DNA of 64,000 nt, taken from positions 682,001 through 746,000 of the forward strand of contig CBDETA010000004.1 in NCBI GenBank assembly GCA_965242785.1, written 5' to 3'. The translations under genes and the position numbers were made by a program. The notes below the pieces were generated by a model, which did no database searches, was not told the DNA's origin, and saw nothing but the letters and a program-made list of their open reading frames with translations. The stretch comes from Maricaulis sp965242785 (GTDB lineage: Bacteria; Pseudomonadota; Alphaproteobacteria; Caulobacterales; Maricaulaceae). Below, piece by piece: positions 1 to 10,745 of this stretch. The stretch's first letter is position 1; every line of letters starts with the position of its first letter.

Positions 1-69
1 GAGCAGTTGGAGAGCGAGAGCTTTGACGTCGAAACGCTCGGTCTGACCGTCACCTCCGAAGCGCCCTAG
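1..69 (+). CDS. C-terminal end of an unidentified protein (partial)
   Basis: Frame 1 is open from the first base and ends at TAG (67-69), giving 22 residues that finish with LGLTVTSEAP. The gene begins before the window. It sits directly before a strong hairpin terminator, which supports a real gene end. The tail is too short to assign a family; a periplasmic PDZ/Do-protease tail is imaginable but not supported. Confidence 0.5.
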   Translation, partial: EQLESESFDVETLGLTVTSEAP

Positions 70-92
70 GCCCTTCGGAAAGCCGCAAAAGC

Positions 93-123
93 AAAGCCCG
101 GCAGCATGCTGCCGGGCTTTTTT
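93..123. terminator. Bidirectional intrinsic terminator
   Basis: A 13-bp perfect stem (93-105 with 108-120) around a 2-base gap, flanked by A-tract and T-tract, lies between the convergent ends of the upstream partial gene and the PHB depolymerase gene. It can serve both strands. Confidence 0.85.
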
Positions 124-142
124 GATGCCTGATTGATCGGAA

Positions 143-1414
143 TCAGGACTTGCGGGCTGCCAGCGCCTGGGCGCCCTGTTCCCGCATGAAGGTCTTCATC
201 TTCGGGGCAATCTGCTCGCGGAAACGACGGCCATTGAAGACACCGTAATGGCCGACATCCGGCTGGATCCAGTCCATCTGCAGCGCATCCGGCAGGTTGG
301 CACACAGCGTGTGGGCCGCCTGGGTCTGGCCGATGCCGGAAATGTCGTCATTCTCGCCTTCGACGGTGAGCAGGGCGACGTCCTTGATGGCAGACGGGTC
401 GACCAATTGTCCGTGATGCTCCTGCACGCCGCGGGCCAGCTTGTGCTCCTGGAACACGTCGGTGATGGTCTGCAGATAGAATTCCTCGGACAGGTCCATC
501 ACCGCCAGATATTCGTCATAGAAGGTGCGGTGCTTTTCCGCGCTGTCGCCATCACCCTCGACCAGATGGTTGAAGAAGCTCCAGTGCGCATCGACATGAC
601 GGTCCAGATTCATGTTCATGAAGCCGGCCAGCTGAAGGAAGCCCGGATAGACCCGGCGGAAGGCACCCGGATTGGGGGCCGGCACCGTGTGGATCAGATT
701 GTTGGCAAACCAGTCGAAGGGTTTTTCCTCGGCCAGCTTGTTCGGCACGGTCGGCGAAAGGCGGGTGTCGATCGGTGAGCCCATGAAGGTCATCGTGGCC
801 GGACGGTTGGGGTCGCCGTCCTGCGCCATCAGGGAGACCGCGGCGAGGGTCGGCGGGCCGGGCTGGCAGACCGCGACCACATGCACATCCGGACCCAGCA
901 GGCTGATCATCTCGCGCACATAGGCGACGAACTCGTCCAGATCAAACCGGCCGTCGGTGACCGGCACCATGCGCGCATCGGCCCAGTCAGTGATGTAGAC
1001 CTCGTGATCCGGCAGAAAGGTCTCCACCGTGCCGCGCAGCAGCGTGGCGTAGTGGCCGGACATCGGCGCCACGAACAGCACTTTGGGATCCGGCTTGTCG
1101 TTACCGCGTGCGGCGACCAGGGCGTCATGATCGCGCTCGAAATGGATCAAGTCGCACCAGGGCTTCGACCAGGCGATTTCCGGGCTGACGCCGACGCACT
1201 GGCCGTTGATCTCGGTCTTGTCCAGCATCCAGTCCGGCTTGGCATAGCGGCGGGTGATGCTTTCGAACAGCTCGGCAGCCGCGGCCATGGTCCGGCCGGC
1301 CATGGTGTCGCCCATCGGATTCCACGGTGCGCGCAACGTCCGGCGGGTCGCATTCGCGGCCGCGCGCCAGGGCGTCATCGCCATCCGGTTGAATTCATAC
1401 ATCGAGTACAGCAT
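143..1414 (-). CDS. phaZ: Intracellular poly(3-hydroxybutyrate) depolymerase (PhaZ type)
   Basis: A 423-residue cytoplasmic hydrolase that mobilises stored polyhydroxybutyrate. The ATG at 1414 is chosen because AGGAG lies just upstream and the residues further upstream look like non-coding translation. The motif VAVCQPGPP places Cys183 as the nucleophile, as in the Ralstonia PhaZa1 family, which uses Cys rather than Ser. Candidate partners are Asp356/357 (GENDDISG) and His389 (VGHYGVFNG). The family string GFMNMNLDRH is present around 264-273. The gene follows the SCO gene by 49 bases on the same strand, so they may be co-transcribed, though the functions are unrelated. No phasin or synthase gene is nearby. 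The family call is firm. Confidence 0.93.
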   Translation of the reverse strand: MLYSMYEFNRMAMTPWRAAANATRRTLRAPWNPMGDTMAGRTMAAAAELFESITRRYAKPDWMLDKTEINGQCVGVSPEIAWSKPWCDLIHFERDHDALVAARGNDKPDPKVLFVAPMSGHYATLLRGTVETFLPDHEVYITDWADARMVPVTDGRFDLDEFVAYVREMISLLGPDVHVVAVCQPGPPTLAAVSLMAQDGDPNRPATMTFMGSPIDTRLSPTVPNKLAEEKPFDWFANNLIHTVPAPNPGAFRRVYPGFLQLAGFMNMNLDRHVDAHWSFFNHLVEGDGDSAEKHRTFYDEYLAVMDLSEEFYLQTITDVFQEHKLARGVQEHHGQLVDPSAIKDVALLTVEGENDDISGIGQTQAAHTLCANLPDALQMDWIQPDVGHYGVFNGRRFREQIAPKMKTFMREQGAQALAARKS

Positions 1415-1463
1415 GACGTCTCCTAAAGGGCCGCCGGATCGGACCGGCCGCACCTGTCTGGGC

Positions 1464-2102
1464 TCATGAAGATGCGCCGTTTTCCTCAAGGAAGTCTTGC
1501 AGCCGGGCCGCCATCGAGGGCGGGTCGGCGCTGTGGGTGAAGATGTCGACGAATTCGCCTTCAAAACCCATGAGATAGACGATGGACGAGTGATCCATCA
1601 GATAGTCGCCGGCGGTCTCGGTTTCCGCCCGCTGGTAGACAATGCGGTAGGCCGAGGCGACATCCGCGATCTGCTCCGGCGAGCCCGTGAGGCCCACCAG
1701 GCCGTCCGGAAAGGCCGGCGAGGTGACATAGTGGGCCAGCTGCTCGACCGTGTCGCGCTCAGGATCGACCGTGATCAGGACCGGCTGGATCTGCGCCCGC
1801 TCTTCCGGGCTCAGCATGTCCAGCGCCGCGGCCATGGTCTGCAGCGAGAAGGGACAGACATCCGGGCAGAAGGTGTAGCCGAAATAGATCAGCATCGCCT
1901 TGCCGTGGAAATCGGCCTCTGTGACGGTCTCCCCGTCCTGGTTGACCAGGGTGAAGGGGCCACCGATGGCCGCTTCGCCGCTGACGCGCACCGCAGCCCG
2001 CCGTTCCACCGTCTCGCCGCCATTGGCGAAAAACAGGGCAAAGAATGTGACCATCATCACGGCCGGAGCGGCGATGAGAAGCCAGATCAGGGAACGCGGC
2101 AT
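1464..2102 (-). CDS. SCO1/SenC family copper chaperone (thioredoxin fold)
   Basis: A 212-residue membrane-anchored protein that by family role delivers copper to the CuA site of cytochrome oxidase or works as a periplasmic thiol reductant. One N-terminal hydrophobic segment (about residues 4-25) should anchor it with the thioredoxin-fold domain in the periplasm. The copper ligands are visible: Cys79 and Cys83 (FCPDVCPF) and His171 (DYLMDHSS). The start is supported by GGAGA seven bases upstream. It is divergent from regB across about 170 bases, an arrangement like senC beside regA/regB in Rhodobacter, which suggests shared redox control. Confidence 0.93.
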   Translation of the reverse strand: MPRSLIWLLIAAPAVMMVTFFALFFANGGETVERRAAVRVSGEAAIGGPFTLVNQDGETVTEADFHGKAMLIYFGYTFCPDVCPFSLQTMAAALDMLSPEERAQIQPVLITVDPERDTVEQLAHYVTSPAFPDGLVGLTGSPEQIADVASAYRIVYQRAETETAGDYLMDHSSIVYLMGFEGEFVDIFTHSADPPSMAARLQDFLEENGASS

Positions 2103-2275
2103 TGTGTCTCCTTCGGCTCTCTGCGGCCGGACGCTAGAAGAATGCTCCGTGTCCGACAGATTGCTGCGGGTGCGAAGTTAGGCCTGCAGGGAGCGGCTGT
2201 CCATGCTTGCGCACTGCGGCACGATTCCCTCAATCGCTCCGGGGCGTTAGGGTGGAGCCAAACAGGGAGTGTGCG

Positions 2276-3598
2276 ATGCAGGATGCCGATTGGGATCCCT
2301 ATGGCGGCGATGCCCAGCTGACCCCGGTCTTCGGGCGGTTGCGCCTGCGCACCCTGGTCATGCTGCGCTGGCTGGCCGTTGCGGGCCAGACCCTGACGGT
2401 TCTGGCGGTGCATTATGTCGTCGGCTTCGAGCTGCCGCTGGGGTTCTGCCTCGGGATCATCCTGACCAGCGCCTGGATCAATACCTGGCTCACCCTGTCG
2501 ATCTCGCCGCAACGCTTTGCCCGCGACTGGGAGGCGGCGGGCCAGCTGGCCTTCGATGTCGCCCAGCTCTGCGTCCTCCTGATGCTCACGGGCGGTCTGC
2601 AAAACCCGTTCGTGGTCATGCTGGTGGCGCCGGTGACGATCGCCGTTGCCGCCCTGCCGCCGCGCTGGTCATTGGCTGTTGGCACGGTCGGGTTGGCGGG
2701 GACCGGCGCCATGTGGCTCTGGAGCCTGCCCTTGCCCTGGCGCGAGGGCGAGATCCTGCAACTGCCCGGGGTCTACATGCTGGGCCTGTGGGCCGCCATC
2801 GTCATCGCCGTGGCCTTCACCGCCGTCTACTCGCGCCGGGTGAGCCAGGAGGGCAAGCGCATGGCCACCGCCCTTGCCGCCACCCAGAGCGTGTTGTCGC
2901 GCGAACAGCGCCTGTCGGCCATGGGCACGCTGGCGGCCGCGGCCGCGCACGAGCTGGGCACGCCGCTGGCGACCATCCAGCTGACCGCCAAGGAAATGCT
3001 GCGCGATCTGAAGGATAATGACCTGCTGCGTGAGGATGCCGAGCTGATGGTCACCCAGGCCCGGCGCTGCCGGGACATTCTCAAACGCCTGGGTGAGGTG
3101 CAGTCGGTCAGCGATATCCGCCATGACCGGGTCGAGCTGCTGGCGGCGCTGGAAGAGGCCGCAGCGCCGCTGCAGGGCCTGGGTCCGATGGTGGATGTGT
3201 CCCTCTCCGGCCAGGTCAGCGGTGACCCGCCCGTCCTGCGCCGCATGCCGGAAGTGCTCTATGGCATTGGCAATTTCATCGAGAATTCGGTCGATTTCGC
3301 CGCCACCCGCGTCACCGTCGAAGGCCGCTGGGATGCCAGCCATGTCTATATCAAGGTCAGCGATGACGGGCCGGGCTTCTCTCCCGACATCTTGAACAAG
3401 ATCGGGGAGCCCTATGTCACAACCCGGTCGGGCACGCCCGGCCAGGGCGGCTTGGGCCTGGGCGTCTTCATCGCCAAGACGATGATCGAGAACTCCGGCG
3501 GAACGGTCAGGTTTTCCAATGCCGGCAGCGCGGGCGGTGCGGTGGTGGCGATCCGCTGGCCGCGCAAACAGCTAGAGGCCCCGCCGCCGCTGGGCTAG
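2276..3598 (+). CDS. regB: Redox-sensing histidine kinase RegB/PrrB/ActS
   Basis: A 440-residue inner-membrane sensor kinase that, in this family, senses quinone pool state and a redox-active cysteine and phosphorylates RegA. The N-terminal part (about 25-190) holds several membrane segments, and GGLQNPF at 106-112 is the conserved quinone-binding heptapeptide. The H-box is AAAHELGTPLATIQL with His225. Cys265 sits in ARRCRDIL, matching the redox cysteine of Rhodobacter RegB. Kinase boxes follow: NFIENSVDFA, DDGPGF and GGLGLGVFIAK. The ATG at 2276 is preferred over an in-frame start further upstream because GGGAG precedes it and the upstream residues are not family-like. regA follows by 43 bases as an operon. 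Confidence 0.95.
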   Translation: MQDADWDPYGGDAQLTPVFGRLRLRTLVMLRWLAVAGQTLTVLAVHYVVGFELPLGFCLGIILTSAWINTWLTLSISPQRFARDWEAAGQLAFDVAQLCVLLMLTGGLQNPFVVMLVAPVTIAVAALPPRWSLAVGTVGLAGTGAMWLWSLPLPWREGEILQLPGVYMLGLWAAIVIAVAFTAVYSRRVSQEGKRMATALAATQSVLSREQRLSAMGTLAAAAAHELGTPLATIQLTAKEMLRDLKDNDLLREDAELMVTQARRCRDILKRLGEVQSVSDIRHDRVELLAALEEAAAPLQGLGPMVDVSLSGQVSGDPPVLRRMPEVLYGIGNFIENSVDFAATRVTVEGRWDASHVYIKVSDDGPGFSPDILNKIGEPYVTTRSGTPGQGGLGLGVFIAKTMIENSGGTVRFSNAGSAGGAVVAIRWPRKQLEAPPPLG

Positions 3599-3641
3599 AC
3601 AGGAACCGGCCTCCGGTTCCCACAGACAAGAGGATGCACGC

Positions 3642-4193
3642 GTGAGCGAGATCGAATACGAGCTGCCCGAAGACAAGTCCCTCCTGATCCTGGACGATGA
3701 CGCGCCCTTCCGCACCCGCCTGGGCCGGGCGATGACCAGCCGTGGCTTCATCGTCTCGGCCGTGGGAAGCGTGGACGAGGCCAAGGAAGTCGCACGCTCC
3801 AATCCGCCGGCTTTTGCCGTGCTGGATCTGCGCTTGCAGGACGGGGACGGGCTGGACGTGGTCAAGTCGCTGCACGCCGCGCGGGCCGATTGCCGGGTGG
3901 TGATGCTGACCGGTTACGGCAATATTGCGACGGCCGTGGCCGCCGTGAAGGCCGGCGCGGTGGACTATCTTTCAAAGCCCGCCGATGCCGACGACATCAT
4001 CAAGGCGTTGCTGGCCCATCCCGAAGACAAGCCGGAACCGCCGGAAAACCCGATGTCGGCCGACCGCGTGCGCTGGGAACACATCCAGCGCGTCTTCGAG
4101 CTGTGCGACCACAATGTCTCCGAAACCGCCCGCCGCCTGAACATGCACCGGCGGACATTGCAGCGCATCCTGGCCAAGCGCGCACCGCGCTAG
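3642..4193 (+). CDS. regA: Response regulator RegA/PrrA/ActR
   Basis: A 183-residue DNA-binding response regulator, partner of the preceding kinase. The receiver domain (about 12-125) has acidic residues DDD at 18-20 and phospho-acceptor Asp62 (AVLDLRLQDGDG). The C-terminal Fis-type helix-turn-helix NVSETARRLNMHRRTLQRIL is nearly invariant in RegA proteins, which makes the assignment very secure. Translation must start at GTG 3642: the nearby ATG at 3634 reads into a stop after three codons, and AGAGG lies upstream of the GTG. Likely targets by family knowledge are oxidase, cytochrome and redox-balancing genes; the SCO and ccm genes nearby fit that theme. Confidence 0.95.
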   Translation: MSEIEYELPEDKSLLILDDDAPFRTRLGRAMTSRGFIVSAVGSVDEAKEVARSNPPAFAVLDLRLQDGDGLDVVKSLHAARADCRVVMLTGYGNIATAVAAVKAGAVDYLSKPADADDIIKALLAHPEDKPEPPENPMSADRVRWEHIQRVFELCDHNVSETARRLNMHRRTLQRILAKRAPR

Positions 4194-4211
4194 GGCCGGG
4201 GGCGGCGGCGA

Positions 4212-4985
4212 TCAGTGCTGCCGCGCGTCTTCTGCGTCGGGTTCGGCGTAGGCGAAGCTGTGGATGGGGCCGCCACCTTGGCCCTGGACGATGGCCACCG
4301 TGCCGAAGCGGCGGAAGCTCTCGCCCATGAAGGTGGTTTCGCCGCCGGACCAGGAGCCCAGATAGGTCAGGCTCTTGACCATGTTGTAGTGCGGCATGTT
4401 GAGGCCTTCGTTCTCGCCGGCGCCGATCTCGACCATGGCCCAGCCCGGTGCAAAGGCCACCAGCCAGACATCCAGCGCCTCTTCCGGTTCCGGACCGGCA
4501 ACGGTCACGACAAACGACCCGAAGGGGCCGTCTTCCATGGTGATGGCAGGACCGTCAGGCATGGCGCACAGGCGCTCCTCGACGGCTTCTGACACCTTCT
4601 GGCGGTTCCAGCCCGGTGCGTCATTGATGCCGTCGACGACGAATTGCGGCGTGTACAGCCGCGCGACGTCCAGATTGGGCAGATACATGCGCTGGCGCTG
4701 GACATATTCCGGCCGCGCATAGGTGTCGGCCCAGCCATACATGTCCCAGTAGGACACTGCATAGGCGAGGGCGAAGACGTTCTCGTGGCGGTCCAGCTCG
4801 CCCAGATAACGGTTGGCGTCCGGGCAGAGCGGGCATCCCTGGCTGGTGAAGAGCTCGACCAGAACCGGGCGTTCCGACCAGCAGGCCGTGTCATCGCCCG
4901 TGTTCAGGCGGACGGTCTCGTCATCTCCCGCCAGGGCAGGAGCGACCAAAAGCAGACCCAGGATCAGGGACAAGAGGTGACGCAT
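4212..4985 (-). CDS. Secreted DUF1223 family protein (thioredoxin-like)
   Basis: A 257-residue exported protein with an N-terminal signal peptide (MRHLLSLILGLLLVAPALAG). The family motif VLVELFTSQGCPLCPDAN, with a CPLC thioredoxin-like centre, lies near residues 40-57, and FVVDG follows later as is usual in DUF1223. The biochemical role of DUF1223 is not established; a periplasmic thiol function is inferred from the fold. It is convergent with regA, their ends only 18 bases apart. ATG 4985 is chosen because it opens the signal peptide; no strong ribosome site is visible. Confidence 0.88.
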   Translation of the reverse strand: MRHLLSLILGLLLVAPALAGDDETVRLNTGDDTACWSERPVLVELFTSQGCPLCPDANRYLGELDRHENVFALAYAVSYWDMYGWADTYARPEYVQRQRMYLPNLDVARLYTPQFVVDGINDAPGWNRQKVSEAVEERLCAMPDGPAITMEDGPFGSFVVTVAGPEPEEALDVWLVAFAPGWAMVEIGAGENEGLNMPHYNMVKSLTYLGSWSGGETTFMGESFRRFGTVAIVQGQGGGPIHSFAYAEPDAEDARQH

Positions 4986-5058
4986 GGCGTCTAGATAATC
5001 AGCCCCGCCCGCGTGTGCCAATCACTTGGCCGTGACGCGGGCGGGAGCCGAACTTGCA

Positions 5059-7734
<2,676 letters not shown>

Positions 7735-7820
7735 ATGCGTCGTCCTCGTTATCAAGAATGGGGCCGGAAACACCCGGGATGGGAAGGGGCCAATTCAAAG
7801 TGGCCGTATGTTTTGGCGGG

Positions 7821-7849
7821 GTTTTAGCTGGTGTCTGGGCTTGCTGCAA
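7821..7849 (-). promoter_or_regulatory. Probable acnA promoter (Caulobacter-type -10)
   Basis: On the minus strand a -35 like TTGCAG (7844-7849) is followed, about 15 bases on, by GCTAAAAC (7821-7828), an exact match to the alphaproteobacterial -10 GCTANAWC. It lies about 90 bases upstream of the acnA start. Confidence 0.5.
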
Positions 7850-7902
7850 TGCGGTGTTCCGGTCGTTGACGCAGGCGCTGCACTCAGGCGACATGACGGC
7901 CC

Positions 7903-8541
7903 ATGACAATTGAGCTTGCCGATCTTCCCGACATGCCGGCCCTGACGCCCGCCTCCCTGGCGGTGAAGGGCCTGTCCCTGTCGCGCGGCGGGCTGCCGCT
8001 GATTGAAGGCCTGGGCTTCGAGCTGAAGCCGGGTGGAGCCCTGTTGCTGACCGGGCCCAACGGAACCGGGAAGACCACGCTCCTGCGTGCCCTGGCAGGG
8101 TTTGTTCGCGCCGATGCCGGCAAGATTTCCCTCACCTTGGCGCAGGACGAGGCCCTGGCCTGGCTGGGGCATGCCGACGGGCTGAAGACCGGGGAAAGCC
8201 TTCGCCAGGCCCTGCGCTTCTGGTCCGGCCTGCACGGAACGTCGCCGCGAGCCATCCTGCCATTGATGCGCTTGATGGGCATTGATGCGCTGATTGACCG
8301 GCCCGCCGGGCAGCTGTCGCGCGGTCAGCAGCGCCGCGCCGGGCTGGTGCGCACCGCGTTGTCGGGCCGCCCGGTCTGGCTGCTGGACGAACCGGCGGGG
8401 CCGCTGGACGGAGCCGGTCGCGACCGGCTGGCGGCGCTGGTCGCCTGGCATCGCGCCCGGGGCGGCAGCGTGATCGCCGCGACCCACCAGTCGCTGGACT
8501 GGCCCGATGCCGAAATGCTGACCCTGAGAGCCGCCGCATGA
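7903..8541 (+). CDS. ccmA: Haem exporter ATP-binding protein CcmA
   Basis: A 212-residue ABC ATPase of the cytochrome c maturation system I; CcmAB uses ATP to release holo-CcmE from CcmC in the membrane. Walker A is GPNGTGKTT (about 47-55), the signature is LSRGQQRRAGL and Walker B is VWLLDEPAG. The ATPase is short, without extra domains, as expected for CcmA. ATG 7903 opens MTIELADLPDMPAL; a second in-frame Met at residue 11 is possible. The stop overlaps the ccmB start by four bases (ATGA), implying translational coupling. Confidence 0.93.
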   Translation: MTIELADLPDMPALTPASLAVKGLSLSRGGLPLIEGLGFELKPGGALLLTGPNGTGKTTLLRALAGFVRADAGKISLTLAQDEALAWLGHADGLKTGESLRQALRFWSGLHGTSPRAILPLMRLMGIDALIDRPAGQLSRGQQRRAGLVRTALSGRPVWLLDEPAGPLDGAGRDRLAALVAWHRARGGSVIAATHQSLDWPDAEMLTLRAAA

Positions 8542-9206
8542 ACGGACTGGTCGCGATATTCTGGCGCGAGGCCCGCCTGGCCTGGGCAGGCGGCGGCGGT
8601 GCCGCTGGGCCGGCCGCCTTCTTCCTGGCCGCGATCACCCTGGCGCCGCTGGCGATCGGGCCGGCGCCCGATCTGCTCATGGCCGCAGGCCCCGGACTGA
8701 TGGGGTTTGCCGCGCTGTTGTCGGTTTTACAGTCAGCAGAACGCCTTTATGGCGATGATTTTCACGACGGGACGCTGGAGCTCTATGCCCTGCAGCCCCT
8801 GGGTCTGCCACTGATCAGCCTTGCCAAGACGCTGGGGCAGGGCGTGGCGACGCTCTGGCCCTTGCCGCTGATCGCCCTTCTGGGTGGGTTGATGTATGGC
8901 GTGCCGGTCGCGGCCAGTCTGATGCTGGCAGCGGCTTTGACAGCCGCAATTCCCGCCCTTGTGCTTTTGGCAGGATTTGCGGGTGCCCTGGCGGCGGGAA
9001 TTCGGCGCAGCGGTTTGCTGATTGCCCTGATCGCGACGCCGATGATGGTGCCGGTGCTGATCTTCGCCGCCGGTGCCGGCCGCGCCGGTTTTGAAGGCGA
9101 CGAGCGTGCCTTGGCCAATCTGGGGCTCACGGCAGCAGTGTCCCTGGCGACGCTTGCGCTCGCACCGTTCGGTATTGCTGCGGCGATCCGGAGCCGGTTG
9201 GGATAG
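8538..9206 (+). CDS. ccmB: Haem exporter permease CcmB
   Basis: A 222-residue integral membrane protein with about six hydrophobic segments. The cytoplasmic FHDGTLELYALQPLGL near residue 75 corresponds to the conserved DGSLEQL-type loop of CcmB. It pairs with CcmA through the overlapping ATGA start. Unusually, the next genes on this strand are not ccmC: two small genes on the minus strand separate ccmB from ccmC by about 640 bases, so ccmCDG needs its own promoter or read-through. Confidence 0.92.
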   Translation: MNGLVAIFWREARLAWAGGGGAAGPAAFFLAAITLAPLAIGPAPDLLMAAGPGLMGFAALLSVLQSAERLYGDDFHDGTLELYALQPLGLPLISLAKTLGQGVATLWPLPLIALLGGLMYGVPVAASLMLAAALTAAIPALVLLAGFAGALAAGIRRSGLLIALIATPMMVPVLIFAAGAGRAGFEGDERALANLGLTAAVSLATLALAPFGIAAAIRSRLG

Positions 9207-9213
9207 CGCTTGG

Positions 9214-9405
9214 CTATTTGAACAGCGACACGCTTACCAAGCGGACCAGCTGTAGGACATTCAAACCTGCCGAGCCGGCACTTCTGAGCGAACTGAAGGA
9301 TTGCTTCACCCTCAGGGCCGAAAACAGGAGTGTCGGCAGGAAGACCAAGCTTGTCAGCATCCAGAAAACAGGTGACGCCCAGAGCGTCGGCAGGAACTCA
9401 CCCAT
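9214..9405 (-). CDS. Small membrane protein, unknown
   Basis: A 63-residue protein, MGEFLPTLWASPVFWMLTSL at the start, with one clear membrane segment (about 10-32) and a basic C-terminal half. Its ATG overlaps the stop of the gene at 9405-9719 as TGATG, and AAGGAG lies upstream; a GTG one codon earlier is also possible. It ends seven bases from the ccmB stop, convergent. I do not recognise the family. The tight coupling to its neighbour argues that the pair is a real two-gene unit rather than chance open frames. Confidence 0.55.
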   Translation of the reverse strand: MGEFLPTLWASPVFWMLTSLVFLPTLLFSALRVKQSFSSLRSAGSAGLNVLQLVRLVSVSLFK

Positions 9406-9719
9406 CACCGGTTCTCCTTCAGTTCAGCCACGATCCACACCAAGAAATGATAACATGGGAGCCCGCACAGAAGAAGCAGGGTCGCGCTGAGGGATGCCAG
9501 ATAGGGTGTCAGCATTTCGGCCCAATCGATGTGACGCAGTGTCAGACCGGCCAGTGCCGGCCCGCCGAACCAGCTCCCGACCAATGCCAGGAGTTCAGCA
9601 CTCGCCAGCGGGCCTGGTACCGTGTCGCGCCGCATGGCGCGCAACAGGAAGATGAGTGCCAATCCACTGCCAAAACCGATCAGGCATCCGAGCAATATCC
9701 CGGGAAATGCGAGAGTCAT
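9405..9719 (-). CDS. Small membrane protein, unknown (first gene of a pair)
   Basis: A 104-residue protein with about three hydrophobic helices: one at residues 4-24, one around 40-60 and one near 75-97. ATG 9719 (MTLAFPGILLG) is preferred over an ATG 17 codons upstream because AAGG precedes it at a workable distance and the upstream ATG has no ribosome site. I do not recognise the family. It is translated toward and coupled with the 63-residue gene, inside the ccm locus but on the opposite strand. A role in haem or cytochrome maturation is only guilt by position. Confidence 0.55.
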   Translation of the reverse strand: MTLAFPGILLGCLIGFGSGLALIFLLRAMRRDTVPGPLASAELLALVGSWFGGPALAGLTLRHIDWAEMLTPYLASLSATLLLLCGLPCYHFLVWIVAELKENR

Positions 9720-9849
9720 GGGCAGGAACCTTATCTGCGCGCACGTTGCCCCTAAAATAAACGCCAACATTGTACAATCAATCGCCGAAAGTTCGGCGGG
9801 CCATTCGCCGCACTTGCCGCCTGCCCTGTCCCAAAGTAATCAGCCAGAC

Positions 9850-10593
9850 ATGTTGTCCTACTTCTCCAATCCGCAGCGTTTCGACAGCCTTGCCCGGCGG
9901 GTGATCCCGGTCCTGGGCGTGCTGACCGTGCTGATGCTGGCCTGGGGTGTCTGGCTGGCCTTCTTCGGGTCACCGCCGGACTACCAGCAGGGCGAAACCA
10001 TCCGGATCATGTATGTGCATGTGCCCGCCGCCTACATGGCGATGGCGCTCTACGCAGCGATGGCCGTGGCCAGCTTTGTCTACTTCGTCTGGCGCCACTC
10101 GCTGGCCGACGCAGCGGCCGAGGTGATTGCCCCCATCGGTGCTGTTTTCACCGTTTTGGCTCTGGTCACCGGCTCACTCTGGGGCAAGCCGATGTGGGGG
10201 ACCTGGTGGGAATGGGATGCGCGCATGACTTCCGTCCTGGTCCTGCTGCTGGTCTATCTGGGCTATATCGCCCTGCGCGCAGCGCTCGAGGATGCCCAGC
10301 AGGCGGCCCGCGCTGGTGCCGTCCTGGCCATGGCGGGGGTGATCAATCTGGTGATCGTGAAATTCTCGGTCGACTGGTGGTCGTCCCTGCACCAGCCCGC
10401 TTCGGTGATCCGCTTTGACGGACCGACCATTCATGCCAGCCAGCTCTGGCCGCTGGGCGTCATGGCGCTGGCCTATACTCTGCTGGCGGCCTGGCTGGTG
10501 TTCTACCGGCTGCGCTCGCGCACGCTGAAGCAGAGGGCGCGGCAGCTGGAACGCCGACGCCTGCATGCGGCCCGCCAGGGAGGCGAGGCGTGA
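9850..10593 (+). CDS. ccmC: Haem handling protein CcmC
   Basis: A 247-residue inner-membrane protein with six predicted helices that loads haem onto the chaperone CcmE. The periplasmic tryptophan-rich motif is present as WGTWWEWDARMTS (about residue 115-127), and conserved histidines lie in the flanking loops (MYVHVPAAYM; SLHQPASVIR). ATG 9850 gives the usual CcmC N-terminus and length; upstream in-frame residues are unlike the family. No strong ribosome site is visible. The stop overlaps the GTG start of ccmD. Confidence 0.93.
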   Translation: MLSYFSNPQRFDSLARRVIPVLGVLTVLMLAWGVWLAFFGSPPDYQQGETIRIMYVHVPAAYMAMALYAAMAVASFVYFVWRHSLADAAAEVIAPIGAVFTVLALVTGSLWGKPMWGTWWEWDARMTSVLVLLLVYLGYIALRAALEDAQQAARAGAVLAMAGVINLVIVKFSVDWWSSLHQPASVIRFDGPTIHASQLWPLGVMALAYTLLAAWLVFYRLRSRTLKQRARQLERRRLHAARQGGEA

Positions 10594-10745
10594 GCGAGTT
10601 TCTGACCATGGGCGGCTATGCCGCCTTTGTCTGGCCGGCCTGGGGCCTGTCGGCGGCGGCCCTGGCCGGTCTGGTCGTGTTCGCCTTTCTGGAGCGCCGG
10701 GCGGCGGCCGAATGCCTGCGCCGGCTGGAAGAGGACGAGGCCTGA
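10590..10745 (+). CDS. ccmD: Haem exporter protein CcmD
   Basis: A 51-residue single-helix membrane protein that helps release holo-CcmE from CcmC. It starts at GTG 10590, overlapping the ccmC stop by four bases. The motif GGYAAFVWPAWGL near residues 8-20 is diagnostic for CcmD, followed by one membrane helix and a charged C-terminal tail (LRRLEEDEA). It is easily missed by gene callers because of its size. The stop overlaps the ccmG ATG by one base (TGATG). Confidence 0.9.
   Translation: MSEFLTMGGYAAFVWPAWGLSAAALAGLVVFAFLERRAAAECLRRLEEDEA

Noticed and set aside
9746..9778. TTGCCC and TACAAT as a ccmC promoter
   Set aside because: The spacing of 21 bases is too long for a normal promoter, although ccmC needs one nearby.
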